A DNA stretch of 64,000 nt from Parachaetomium inaequale. Its lineage: Eukaryota; Ascomycota; Sordariomycetes; Sordariales; Chaetomiaceae. The notes under the pieces were generated by a model. It worked only from the letters and a program-made list of their open reading frames with translations. It searched no databases and had not been told where the DNA came from. Of this stretch, positions 43,734 to 55,400 are shown in pieces; positions within the stretch are counted from its first letter, which is position 1, and the number at the start of each line of letters is the position of its first letter. The stretch spans positions 1-64,000 of the forward strand of contig MU854397.1 of assembly GCA_033296685.1 (NCBI GenBank). The letters run 5' to 3'. The position numbers and the translations under genes are program-made.

Positions 43734-44599
43734 CAGTACTGTACACCTAGTTGCCAGGTATACCGGAGGTGTAAGTGACGGTTACGCTGTTCAGATCGCG
43801 AGTAACCCGCATGCAAGTGATTCGTCCCTCTAACAAAAGGGGTCATATCTGCCAGCACCGAGAAGTGATGCCCCTGCACAACGCCTTCATAAGATCTCTG
43901 GGTCAAGGATGCCACAGGCCCGTGCTCATTCTAGGCAGGCTGTATCCAAGAACTCGGGAGTGTTGCACGGAACGATCAAGGAACATGATAACGGTTAAAC
44001 GAACTGCACAATTCAACGTCATCTGCCACGTGTGAAGCCAAAGGAGTCATTCACGAAGAGGGAACAGTAACCACTCTCTGTCAAAGATGGGACATTCTGT
44101 CGAGATGGCACCCTATATCGAGATGATACCCTCTGTCAAAGGTTGCAGCATCACTCCCAACGACAGCGACTGACAATCACCACAAAGTCATAGATTACAC
44201 AAATAGTGCATGTGATGGGGTTTTGGGTGCCGAAATTGGAAGCCCAGACCCACCATTTCTGGAAGGCCTGATCAGCCACCATTGTCCCCACACCCACCTC
44301 TCCACCACCACGCAATATACCACGATTGACATCATCACCACCTTCGTTGCCTGCGCATCACTGTACCCACAATCTGTGGCCTAGGCCCAGGCCAGCCGCC
44401 ACGGAGCACTATCATCACCACCTTCTGCCTGCGTCCCACTGTATAATCCCCGACCGACTTGGCGATCCTTTGGTGGGTGCTCCGCACGTACGTCTCTCGG
44501 TGTCTGGACTGCGGTTTTTGGCTGGCGCGGACCCGCCATTTTCAGCAGGCTCAAGCACCCGCGCATCCCGCTTCACGAATCCCAGCTTCACGCTTTACC
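43734..44599. other. Divergent intergenic region
   Basis: Lies between the Ser/Thr/Tyr-rich gene and the gene at 44600. The segment at 44290-44450 contains an imperfect direct repeat (ATCATCACCACCTTCGTTGC...CCACTGTA type sequence, twice). No gene. Confidence 0.5.
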
Positions 44600-45755
44600 A
44601 TGGCGTCAATCGCATCGAGGTCGGCGGAGCCTCCGTCGTTTTCGGCTTCATTGGCGTCTACCAGACCTACTTTGGTAGACTCGAAACAAGGTGACGACCC
44701 CCCGACAATCCGCTTCACAAACGTGCAAGATCTTTTCGACACGATCAATTGCATTACTGAGGATTTCCTTGCTGTCACACGTATAGTATTACCCTCTTAT
44801 TTCTATAGTTATAAGTAGTAACGTGTTTTATATGCGAGCGTGCAATATAAGCGAGTGTGCAACGCTAACAGATTTTGGTGGAGCGGCAGTTGTAAAAATT
44901 GTTAAAAAATTGTTAGTGAGCCTTATCAATTTTTTAGCAAATTTTTGCGTGTAGCCATACCAAAATTTGTTAGCGTTGCACACTCGCTTATATTGCACAC
45001 TCGCATATAAAACACGTTATACTAATTATTTAGACGTCTCTCCTAGCCATTTTACCGAAATTGAGCGTGAGCGAGAGAAGCAACGCCGCAAGTTCCGTTT
45101 CCGTCGTTACGATAGCGATCGCCAGATCCTTCTCATCACGATCCCGACCGACCTCCATGAAGCACTCCATCTCGGGCTTTATATGGGGTACTATACACAA
45201 CTTGCCAGAAGTGGTAGAGAAAACAGTTGGAGATCCATCGGTACCGCTACACGTCGAGCACAACATGGCCATCCTAGAGGAGATGGCGGGGAGGGTGACT
45301 CTACCGGCGGTCCAAAGCTGGAACGTGGTACCAAAGATGCCTGGCCAACCCTTGTCATCGAGGCGGGTGTCTCTGAGTCATTAAACGGGTTGCGCAACGA
45401 TATGCGGTGGTGGTTCGCGACGTCAGATCACCAAGTCAAAATCGTTCTTCTCGCCAAGTTCGAGCATGCTCGCCGTGCTATTATCCTAGAAAAGTGGGAG
45501 GAGGAAGCAACGGGTACTCGTAGTGGAGCCATGATGACGCGACACGCTGCGGCCGTTCAGCCTGTCCTCCAACAGATCAACACGATCACACAGGATCTCA
45601 CTGCCGACCCGGTATCGTACAATGTGACTAGCGGTGCATTGGTATTGGAGTTCAGGCTCCTGTTCCTTCGAGATCCAGGCCCTGGAGAGGGAGACTTTGT
45701 CTTGAGTGTTCAACAACTGGAGGGTTACGCGGACGATGTTTGGGCCGTATTGTAA
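44600..45755 (+). CDS. Repeated-family fungal protein, endonuclease-like region; intron hosts an element
   Basis: Exon 1 (44600-44780) and exon 2 (45034-45755) give 300 residues. It matches a family I recall as widespread and multicopy in ascomycetes: MASIASRSAEPPSFSASLAS start, TNVQDLFDTINCITEDFLA, then FTEIEREREKQRRKFRFRRY and STGGPKLERGTKDAWPTLVI. The segment PTLVIEAG...DHQVKIVLLAKF has the E-x-G...K order seen in PD-(D/E)XK nuclease-like folds; this is a resemblance, not proof. The C-terminal LVLEFRLLFLRDPGPGEGDF block is also typical. The intron is 253 nt and holds a complete inverted-repeat element; without it the intron would be 54 nt (GTATAG donor, TACTAAT branch, TTTAG acceptor). The coding sequence appears intact. 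Confidence 0.78.
44821..45017. mobile_element. Complete ~197-bp MITE-like element in an intron
   Basis: Terminal inverted repeats of about 59 nt (left 44821-44879; right ends at 45017) differ at only about two positions. Each repeat contains two subterminal GCGAGYGTGCAA-type units. TA flanks both sides (44819-44820 and 45018-45019), the target-site duplication of Tc1/mariner-type elements. The 80-nt middle is AT-rich with no coding capacity, so this is non-autonomous. Removing the element plus one TA leaves a 54-nt intron, so the insertion is precise and later than the intron. Confidence 0.88.
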
Positions 45756-46396
45756 GCTAGATTAACAGCCAATAAGAAATGGCATAGCCGACCCCAACAC
45801 ACAAATTACTGGGAGAGCACAAGTCTATTAGACACCCCTACGCGGAATGTATCTCTGTCTATGGTGATGGTAGCTCTCCAAAGGAAGTAAATCCCCAGAT
45901 ACGCAAGGAAATAGCTGGTAACGAGCGTGAGTGTGGTCTGCCAAACCACCAGACTTCCCAACAAGAACCTCCCATATTACCCAAAACCCCGACTGCCCAA
46001 GAAACCCTGATGCCAATCTGTCTAACCAAATGCCTTCCCATGCAGCCCCTTTTATCTAACCGATCCATGCATGCCATGACAACATTAAGCTTTAGTCTCC
46101 CCATTCATGAAAATCAGACCCCAAAACCAAAAGTGTCTCCCCAGTGTGTGTGTTGATGGTTACCCCCCTGAGGTAGGCCCATCCGTGTCGATATCCTTCT
46201 CAAACTCCAAACTCCGGATGATGCACAGAGAAAGCAAACCCCAAGTCCAATCTGCATTCTGCAAACGCCCCCAACTCCCCAACGCCCGACCCGGCGGCCC
46301 GAGCCGCCATCTTTTTGCTCTACCAAACGCCTATCTGTTTGACCCCCGACGCCGGACCAAGTACCCACTCCCCTCGACAGGGAAGCAGCGCTGGTG
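45756..46396. other. Convergent 3' flanks
   Basis: Lies between the ends of the repeated-family gene and the arginine-rich gene. Nothing recognisable. Confidence 0.5.
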
Positions 46397-48193
46397 CTAC
46401 AGCAACCCGAGAGCCAGCGAGCTCCTCGAGGCGCGGTCACACCCCCAGGCGCCGAAATCAAACCGCGCCGCCCTCGTCGGCTTGGGCGAAAGGAACTCTC
46501 GCGTTCTCCTTGCCGAGAAGGCCGGCGAGGCGGCGCGGGACCGCGGCGGGAGGGGCTGTGTCCAGCCTCGAGGAGGCCCAGGCCTCAGCCAGGGAGATGC
46601 TCGAGAGAGAGGCTGCAGGCCGTGCACGTTATCCTCGTCGTCCGTCATCGCATCTGGCTCCATGGTCAAGGCGAGGGGTTCGTCTAGGAGGAACCCCTTT
46701 CTGGTGGGGTTGGCCCAGGTCTGGTGGCGGTAGATGCCAGGAACAGGACCAAGAAAGGGTTCCTCTGTGTATTTCAAAGGATGGTGTGAGGGTGGGGGAG
46801 GGCGGTTTGTTGCCTGGAACCCAAAGTCCCTTCTCTCGCCTCGCGGCGGCAGGAGACGAGGCGAGGACCGACGGGGAGGCAGGTCCTCCATGCGCAGAAG
46901 CCGGATGGGCTCCTCGATGTCCGACTCCAGATCGGCGTCGCTGGCCGAGACGTAGGGCGATTCCCAGTCCCCGGCCTCGCCACGCCACACCTCACACATC
47001 GACGTGGCAGCGGAGCGGTACCCGTGGTCCATCGTCGCCATGCTGGCATGGTTGGCGATGTTCCTTGGGCGGTGCCGAGATGGGGCCCTCCGAGGCTCAC
47101 GCTCACGTTCTGGTGGCGGCCCCTCCCGGTGTGGTGGCTCCCGCTCCCGCTCCCGCTCAACCTCCGACTCCCGCTCTCGGAAAGAGGGAGCTTGGGTGTG
47201 TCGGAGACGATGGTGTTCGTCATAGTCGTTGTCATTGTTAAGGTGGTGATCATCGCTTTCCTCCTCGCTATCATAGTCGTGGTCACGGCGTTCGAGTCGT
47301 CTCTGACGGAGGTGAGATCCGGCATGTAGTGGCCATGAGGAGGAGTATTTCGGCTGGGGATTTTCGTTCCACGCCGAACTTCGAGAGACAGTGGAGACAG
47401 GCTCCGTGCCAGACCCATGGCGTAGACGGCGTGTATTGGGGCCCGGCTCGCCGGAGTGGGATTGGAAGTCCCGGGTGTCAGAACCTGATTGTTTGTCTGT
47501 CGGCTGGTGTTAGTCTGTCTCTCTAAGCAGAGCATGATTTGATTCAGGCATTCACTTACTGTCATGTGCCCCGTGTAAGTTGGGGCGACGCTTGCGGTGC
47601 CCAGCGTGTTTGGAAGACTCCTTGGAAGGCCGGCGAGGTGGTCGCGGCGGCAGGCGTTTCCCCGACGGAGACCTACCACGGGAGCCCGACGACAACGAGC
47701 GAACCTCCAAGTCCCGCACACGCTTCGCATCAGAGGTCGAGGACCTCCGGAGAATCTTGTGCTCCCTCAAGAGAATCGCCGGTCGTGGGGCATCGTCGGG
47801 GTAATCCTCGATGTAGGGGGTCTGCGCACGCCGGGTCCTGCTCTCGGTGGCCTTCCTCTTGTGGTGGTCTTTGGCATCGCATCCTGAGGCACCTCCGGAT
47901 CCGGATGGTCGGGGCTTCGTGGAGCGCCTTCGGTGGCCCCGTTCCTCTTCGGTATCTGTGTCCTCCTCGAAGACGGTGATTTCGGCCTCGTCATCCGGCC
48001 GACCTGCTCCACACGTGCACTTGGGGAGCCCCCGAGGTTTCGGCCTAGGCGACCTCTTCCTTTTGGGACTCCTTCCCTTTGTGCTTTTTCTCTCGGCGCC
48101 CTTCTGCCCCTCGTAGACGTAGTCGATGTCCACACTGTCACCTGAATCGTAGTCGGTAGTGGTGGTAGTACTCGGATCGTCGCGGATGTCCAT
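46397..48193 (-). CDS. 577-residue disordered Arg/Glu/Asp-rich protein
   Basis: Exon 1 (48193-47560) and exon 2 (47496-46397) are joined over a 63-nt intron (GTAAGT donor, CTAACACC branch, GACAG acceptor). The start is MDIRDDPSTTTTTDYDSGDS; exon 1 has basic KGRSPKRKRSPRPKPRGLPK and a CTCGAG segment; exon 2 has long R/E tracts (RERESEVERERERE; PPHREGPPPERERE) and an acidic, more ordered SPYVSASDADLESDIEEPIR. The mixture of RS/RE repeats resembles nuclear splicing-type disordered proteins. The coding frame differs from the longest neighbouring frame in exon 2; the choice rests on the acidic C-terminal half and on phase across the intron. No recognised domain. Confidence 0.6.
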
Positions 48194-49168
48194 GTTGCCT
48201 GAGCTTCTCTTGCAGCGCAGCTGCTACACCTTGGGGGATGAGGAAGAGAGTCTCAAACATTGGGAGGGGAGTGAAGGCGAGGAGGACGTCGAACACAGTC
48301 ATGGAGGGCAGATCGTCTAGCAGAGGAGGAAGAGAAGGAACCCCCCACGGGGAGAGAAGGCAGATAAAATACGTTGGGAACGACATTGCTGTGGGAGTCG
48401 AGCAACCCAAGTGGCAAGGTTTAAGGCACAGAGGTCGAGAGTTGGGCGGGAAACCGACCAAATAAGAGAGCAGCACATTTGTGGCCTTGTGCGAATGGAC
48501 TGACTGCATCGATCTGGCTAAGGCAGTTTAATTAATCCGGGATGCTGCGTGGCAGATGTGAAAGTCGATTTCGTGGCTGCTTTTGGGCCGCAGGGCAAAC
48601 AGCTTGGTTTTCAAGGAAAGAGGGAGTCTAGAGAGGCCCGATTTGTGGCTTGGTTTGGCAGGTGTGCGCTGTGTGCTTGCCGTGTTCTCTCGGGCATTCA
48701 TCCACGTAGTAAGCGAAAACAGGCAGCTTGGGAGGGAAGCGGCTTTCCCATAGGCCAGGGCAACTGAGCAAGAACGATTCGCTCCGGGTATGCCATCACC
48801 GAGGGCGAGTCCAGGCCCGAGTGATGCCAGATGGCGACCTCAAGGGCGGCCGGGACACCTCAGACACCGCATCAACGACGTGGACCGGCAGGATGCTTAC
48901 TTCACCGCGACACTTTCACACTTCCGAGCTGAGGACGCTCCAGCACACAGCAATGTCATGAGAGGGACAAACTGGCGAATAATATCATGTTTCTATTTAT
49001 GAAAACGGAATTTCCGAACTTACCTTGCTCACCTGCGCCCAACCAGGGGGGTTGCGGCCCGAAGCATGCACCACGTCGACTGCGCCCCTTACCGGGAAGC
49101 ATCAACAGAAAACAACAAAAGTAATAATGGGCAACTTACCTTGCCTCTGTGTCCTCGACCTACGATGA
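48194..49168. other. Intergenic
   Basis: 5' flank of the 577-residue gene and 3' flank of the 307-residue gene. No gene. Confidence 0.5.
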
Positions 49169-50092
49169 TCACTGGTCATAACCATCAATAACCTCGCCAT
49201 CCGGCCCCGTTGTACCAACATACACGTACCTAAACGGCTCCTTCGGCTTAGCCTGCCGCGCCCGTCCGCCCTCATTCCGATCCGTCGACCGGGCCCAGGT
49301 TCGCTCCCGATCCCGCTGAGGCGGAGGAGGATACGGCCGCCGGCCGGGGGACGGGTCACGGTCACGGCGGCGGGGCTCTGCACGAGGATCGGGGCGACGG
49401 GCGCCTCCTGCCCTCGGGTCAGGGCCAGGTGGTGGTGCAAACCTCGGATCGGGCATGTACCCACCATAACCACCGCCACCATACGGCCCTCCCCCGCGAG
49501 GCGCGGTCTGAGGACGCATGGGCGGCGGCGCGGCGCCGCCGCCGAGGCCCAAATCGCCCATGGCTCTGGCGAAGATGTCGTCGACATCGGGAGTGAAGAG
49601 GCCACCCCTAGGTTCCCTATCCATGCGCGCGCGTGCGCGTCGGAAGAACTCGTCGTTCAGGGGGTCTGCCGGTCCAGCGCCGCGGGCAGCCCTGGGGAAG
49701 TCATCACGGCGGGGGTCGCGCTCGGGTCGAGGGCCTGCTGGGCCCCTGCGCTCTCGGTCTCGATCTGTCTCGCGCGGGCGGCTTCTCTCACGCCGGGTGC
49801 GGTCGCGGTCGCGGTCACGGTCACGCCCCTGGTCACGGCGGGGATCGCGCTCGGGACGGTCCGCCTCGCGGGGGCGGCTCCTCTCACGAGGGAGGCGGCT
49901 TCTCTCGCGCGGGCGGTCGCGGTCACGAGGACGCGGCGATGCGGGACGGCGCGGATCCCGATCCCGATTCCGAGGCCGGCCTTGTTGGTCACGGCCGCGA
50001 TCCCGCTCCTGGGCACCGTAGGGGTTGCCGTACGGGGTACCGCCGTATTGGGTGCCGTATGGGCCGCCTGGTCCGTATGGGTTGTACGCCAT
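49169..50092 (-). CDS. 307-residue Arg/Asp/Pro/Gly-rich disordered protein
   Basis: ATG at 50092 starts MAYNPYGPGGPYGTQYGGTP, an aromatic-Gly head. About 130 residues of R-D/R-E/R-P repeats follow (RDRDPRRPASPRPRDRDRPR; ERDPRRDQGRDRDRDRDRTR). A short ordered patch LNDEFFRRARARM...PDVDDIFARAMGDLGLGGG comes next, then GGYGGYMPDPRFAPPPGPDP, and the end FRYVYVGTTGPDGEVIDGYD. A single exon. It is the next gene after the 577-residue one on the same strand and has the same composition class. The FTPDVDDIFARAMGDL patch is a plausible conserved handle for a search. Function unknown. Confidence 0.62.
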   Translation of the reverse strand: MAYNPYGPGGPYGTQYGGTPYGNPYGAQERDRGRDQQGRPRNRDRDPRRPASPRPRDRDRPRERSRLPRERSRPREADRPERDPRRDQGRDRDRDRDRTRRERSRPRETDRDRERRGPAGPRPERDPRRDDFPRAARGAGPADPLNDEFFRRARARMDREPRGGLFTPDVDDIFARAMGDLGLGGGAAPPPMRPQTAPRGGGPYGGGGYGGYMPDPRFAPPPGPDPRAGGARRPDPRAEPRRRDRDPSPGRRPYPPPPQRDRERTWARSTDRNEGGRARQAKPKEPFRYVYVGTTGPDGEVIDGYDQ

Positions 50093-50416
50093 TGTGTCTG
50101 TTTGCGGGTAAAATATCTTGAAGATGATGTCTTGTTACTGTCTCCAGCACGTTGCTGTCGTTCCACACTCAGACATGCAAGTCGATGTGGTTTTAAATAC
50201 GGCAAGTGGTGTCTCGGTCCCTTTGAGTCTGCACAATAGATGCGAACAGCGCAGAGTAGTAAATGAACAATGGGATTGTGATATCCTCAAGAAAGCTGTT
50301 CAGCGGGTATAAGGCCAATGACTTGAGACAAAGAAGAAAAAAAAAGGCCGCTACATTCTACAGAGCAGAACAGAAAAAGGAGAAAGAAAAGGAACGTGAA
50401 CAGTAAACGACCCTAG
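50093..50416. other. Intergenic
   Basis: 5' flank of the 307-residue gene (TTTTAAATACGG near 50191) and 3' flank of the Lunapark gene; AAGAAAAAAAAAGG at 50333. Confidence 0.5.
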
Positions 50417-51643
50417 CTATTGGGCCCCTTTTCCCCTCCGCTTCCTAGGCCCTTCAGCCGCCGAGCTCTTTCCCTCAGGCTCAGCTTCGGATACATCCTT
50501 CTCCACCTCGACAAGGTCACTCGAGCTCCTACTCGCATTGTCGTCCGTCTCGGCCTTGACGTCGGGGGTACGCGCCCCCAAGACCTCCTGGACAATCCGC
50601 CTCCCCTCGTCCATCTCCCCGTTGGAAGCCCCGCAGGCCATGCACTTCCACATGCCCAGCTCGGATAACGACTTTGTTCCCGGCGGTGCTTGCCCGTTGA
50701 CGAGGTGGCAGTTGGAGCAGAGCAAGACGATCCTGTTCTTGGCGGCCGTCTCGTCCTCGCCCAGGAGGGTGTCCAGAATGCGGTCGTACCAGTGCGACTC
50801 GGCCGGGGGAGCCATTGCCGCTGGCGGGTATTGCATGAACGCGGGAGGCGGTCTTCCGTCAAACGCGTTCGGCGCGAACTCGGCCGATGCGTCCATGTCG
50901 GGTTGGGCCAGGGCTGGTTGAGACGGTGTTCCGAGTCTGCTGTGTGGCCTGGACTGGGGCGTGCCGGGGCCGGGGACAGGGGGTCGCTGGATGTTGGCCG
51001 TGGGCGGTGGTGGTATGTTTGTGCGGGGCGGCAACCCCGGGTGCTTCACTTTCGCCCGTCCGTCCTTGGCTTGTTCTGCGCCGTCACCTTCCTCGACCGC
51101 CTTCTTGCCCTTCTTTTGCTTGTTTTCGGCCCCGCCGTATTTCTCCAGCAGCTCGAGAGTAGAGTCGTACTTTGTCGCGTCCTTCAACTTCTGGATCGTC
51201 TTGGCGCGCTCTGTCTGGTACTCCTTGAGCCGCACGCTGAGCCTCTGGATGCGGTAGTCGAAGAAGGCGGTGGTGATGGCGCGAACGAGGTAGATGACTA
51301 TCGGCCCGCCCGCTATGCCTGTCCATTCCCAAGGCCCCATGCTCCTCCATCCCACCACCAAGACCAGGACGATGCCGTAAACCAAGTATGCGAAGCCGAG
51401 GTAGAGCGAGCAGAGAACCTTGACCCGTCTCGATTTTGCGCGGTTCTGGTCGAGCTGCGTTTGGGTGGTTGTGATCTTAGCCGACAGGGCGGAAAGGGCT
51501 TTCTCGAACGACGCCGGGGAGGAGTCTTCCTTCTGTAGGAGAGAGGGGTCGTTAGCTCTGGTGTTTGCGACAACCGACCCTCACCGCCGCCGACCGACTC
51601 GGGGTGTCCCAGCACTTACCCCCCATCGCCAAAAGGAAACCAT
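50417..51643 (-). CDS. LNP1: Lunapark, ER three-way-junction protein
   Basis: Exon 1 (51643-51620, eight codons: MVSFWRWG) and exon 2 (51532-50417) give 379 residues. The start MVSFWRWG + KEDSSPASFEKALSALSAKI matches fungal Lunapark exactly in place. Two membrane helices follow (VLCSLYLGFAYLVYGIVLVL and GGPIVIYLVRAITTAFF) with a coiled-coil segment after them (YRIQRLSVRLKEYQTERAKT). A Pro-rich linker leads to the C-terminal zinc ribbon Cys280-x2-Cys283...Cys305-x2-Cys308 (LLCSNCHLVNG; WKCMACGAS), which stabilises ER tubule junctions. The acidic end is low complexity. Introns: GTAAGT donor, CCTACAG acceptor. Confidence 0.93.
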
Positions 51644-52488
51644 CGTTGCAGAAGCCAAAAGTGTGTCGCCTCCAGAAGGCAATGAAGGTTAGAAGAGAAA
51701 AAGGCACACTCTGCCTTGCCAGAATCGGCGGGGCCGGCAAAGGTTGTTTGCGTTGGGAGCTTGTTGCAGCTTGCTTGCCTCCCGCCTTCCCCAGCCACGG
51801 AGGTGACAGGTCAAAGAGGACAGGGAAGGCCAGAAGCTTGCGCACGGTGACCTCATTTCGCTTATAGCGATACTCGAACATTGTGATGGTCCGGAACCTG
51901 CCAGGCTTGTTGTTTTTACAACAACCAGACAATGTAGTTCTTTTAGACAGCACATAACGTTACCTTATTATTTGAATTATCACGACCATGTTTCATCATG
52001 TTGGCAACTTGCCTTCGACGTAGGTTGCTGAGAGTCAAGGGGTGCTTCATGCATGTATCGAGTAGCTACACATTCTTGCAATCGGGGTGTAGCTACCCTC
52101 TACCCCACATGGCTTGCCGGCGGCAGCCTTCCCGCACAGGTGACAGTTCAGGGGTCCTTTCACAGCCCCGGACATCTTGGCGGTGCTGGGACGCGAGGCT
52201 GTTGCACGAGCTGCGGCGCAAGGCGAAACGACGTCTCTTTGAGTTTGCAACAGGGATGATATCCTCTTGACTGGGAACAACAAGTCTATTTCTATGTTCC
52301 GATTGTTTTCCGTGGTTTTGCCCTGTTTCGCTGTGGAACTGTCGTATTCCATCTCTTTCACTTGACTCAGTGTCTCCTGTGGTACGTACGCCCACAGTGG
52401 CACTTTGTGTCCACCTCGCCCGAAGCAACCGAACTGCGCGCATCAACGAAGGACGCCAACAGCTGCTGGGTTGCTGTAATCCGCAGCC
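51644..52488. other. Divergent promoter region
   Basis: Lies between the divergently transcribed Lunapark and golgin genes. No gene. Both products act in the early secretory pathway, so a shared promoter is worth noting. Confidence 0.5.
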
Positions 52489-55400
52489 ATGCTCCAGGTA
52501 CGTACGGGCGTGGCCGGTCTCGGCGGCCGAATCCGCCAGCGCAAACTGACAATGGCCGTCGCAGCGAATTCGGGGCGCAATCGACCGCACCATCGCCGAG
52601 GAACAAGCCAGGTCAAGGGCAGGTCTCGAGTCCGAGAATTCAGCGTCAGGAAGCGCCGGCCCCCGGCGGTCACGGTCCTCGAGCATCGCAGGCACTCAAT
52701 CCCCCGCCCGACGCCCCCGCCCGACAAAGAAAGGAAGCCAGGACATCACGTCCAGGGATGCGCATGGCGAAGGCGCTGTCAACCCCGACCCTGCTGTCTT
52801 TGAAGCCGCCTTCGTCATCGACGACATGGACGACTCGGCGGTGCCCTCGCGGGTAGCGACGCCGTCCTCGGTGGATAAAGACGCGAAAGCTGGCGATGCC
52901 GGGAAGGACACACCACAGTCTAGTACTGTCACTCTTGTCAACGGCACCGCTGACGCCCCGGCAACTGGCAATAATGGAGAGAGCGGCAAGGTCAGCGCGG
53001 AGCATACCGCCAGGGCTGCGCCACCCGCTGCCTCTGCGGCATCCGATTTGCCGCCAGAAGTGCGGGCTCGGCTGCGGAAGCTGGAAAAGCTGGAAAAGAC
53101 GTATCCAGGTTTGCATTCTCCTGCATCTGTTGGCGCATTAGACCAATGGCCTATACTGATTCTCGTTAGAACTCTTGCGCTCCTACCGCATTGCGCACAG
53201 CCGAGCGACGTCCATAGAACCGTTCGAAAAGGCCCTCAAGGAGAACACTCCGCTCACATCCATCAAGGACCCCGAAGCCCTGGTCGAGTACCTGAATCAG
53301 ATCAACCTGAAAGGCGACATGGTAATGGAGGAGCTCAAGCGTGTTACGAAGGAGAATGATGGCTACAAAAAGAAGGTGGACGCGGCCGATAAGGAGCTGG
53401 CGGCATTAAAGGAGGAACTTGCTGCTCTGAAAACCGCCCAGTCAGAGGCGCCTGCATCAGGGGATACAGAACCGGCGGATGAGAAAGCGGCCGCTGGGAA
53501 GGAGCCCAAGTCGCCCAAGGAAAAGCCAGAAGGCCGAGATGGGGAAGACTTCTTCTCGTATGACGACGAGATTCCTCAGCTCCAGGCCGAGGTCCAGAAA
53601 AAGTCGGAAGAGGTCGAGAAGCTCCAGGCCGAAGTCAACAACCTCCGGGACGAGCTGTCCCTCGGAAAGGAGCACAGCGCTGGCCTTGTCGAGAGCCTCG
53701 AGAACACGACCAGGGAGCTCAGCGAAACCAGAGACGCCGTTGCAGTCAAGGCCTCCGTCGAAACACAGCTCGAGGCCAGGAACACGGAGATCTCGACCCT
53801 TACCGAGCGGCTGGACAAGGCACAGGCTAAGCTTAAAGACCTCGAGGCACAGGCTGAGAAGACCAAGAGCGAGGCTGCCGAGGCGGTTAAGGAAAAGGTG
53901 TCCCAGCTTACCACGTCCAACTCTCGGAATACAGAGCTAGAAACTGAGCTGAAGAAGGCTGGCGAGGCCAAGTCGTCCCTCGACCAGAAGATCAAGACCC
54001 TCACCTCTGAAATCGAGACGCTGAAGAATACCAAGGCCGAGGACGAATCCAAGATCAACGAGCTCACCAAGAAGATCCAATCCGCGCCGACCCCGGCCGC
54101 TCCTCCGGCAACTCCGGTGCCCGCCCAAGAGAGTTCTCTCGCACCTCCAGCTGGTGGCGGCAAGAAGAAGAACAGGAAAAAGAAGAAGGGCGGCGCTGCA
54201 GCAGCAGCCGCTGCCGCCGCGGAGCCCACTCCCAGCGAGGCGTCGACGACAGATCAACCACCCCACTCGCCACTGGAAGGTTCTATCAGTGGGGAGCTGC
54301 AGGCAGAGTTGACCCGTCTGCAAGAAGAGCTGGCAGAGAAGGACCAACGGATTGAGCGGCTGTCAAAGCAGCGCAAGACGGAAGAGGACCTGCGCGAGGA
54401 GATTGAGTACCTCCAGGAGAACATGATAGCCATTAGCGAAGGCCATGTCGAAGCACAGCAAAAGATCAAGGAACTAGAGGCCGAAAAGAAGGCGTTGCGG
54501 GAGCGCATCTCAGAGCTCGAGAAGGAGGCTGAGTCCTCGGCATCGGCAGCCAAGGGCAACACCGCCCTCCAGAGCGAGCACGAGTCCCTGAAGGAGGAGT
54601 TTGACAACCTCAAGATAAAGTCGTCGACTCTGCAGTCCGACTTGGCTGCCGCGCAGCAGCTGGCTCAGACCCGGTACAAGGACCTCACAGAGCTTAGAGA
54701 CGTCCTCCAAAAGGCCCAGCCGGAGCTTAAGAGCCTGCGGCAAGACTCGGCCGCGCTCAAGGCCACGAGGGACGAACTAACCGCGAAGAACACGGAACTG
54801 CGCAACCTCGAGAAGCGCGAGAAGGAGCTCAAGACAGAGCTCACCAGGTCACAGCGCCTCGCGTCCGACCGCGAGGGCGAGATCAAGACCTTCCACGAGA
54901 AGGTCTCGCAAGAAACCAACGCACGCCTGCGCCTAGAAGACGAAAAGCGCGTCGCCGGCCGCGACCTGCGCCGCTCCGAAGCCGAAAAGATCGAGATCTC
55001 CGCCCGCGAAGAAAAGGCCGCGCGCGAACTGCAGCGCATCCAAGAAGAAGCCGCCAAACTGCGCCCGCGCATCCGCGAGCTCGAAGACGAAGCTACCCGC
55101 CTCAAAAGGGAACAGACTATCCTCCGCGAGGAAGTCGAGCTGAAAACCAACCAATACAGCAACGCGCAGAACCTGCTGGGAAGCATGCGCGACCAGACGG
55201 CCGAGCTGAGCGTGCAGCTCAAGGAGAGCCAGGCGCAGTGCGAGAGCCTGGACGAGGAGCTGGCCGAGGCGCGCAAGATGCTCGGGGAGCGCACGCGCGA
55301 GGCCGAGACCATGCGTCGCCTGCTCGCCGACGTCGACGAGCGCGCCGACGGGAAAGTGCGCGAGATGCGCGCCAAGATGGACGCCGCTGTCGAGGAGCGC

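Noticed and set aside
46315..47241. 308-codon plus-strand frame
   Set aside because: Lies opposite the Arg/Glu-rich exon 2 and has no better start; the minus reading joins in phase across an intron.
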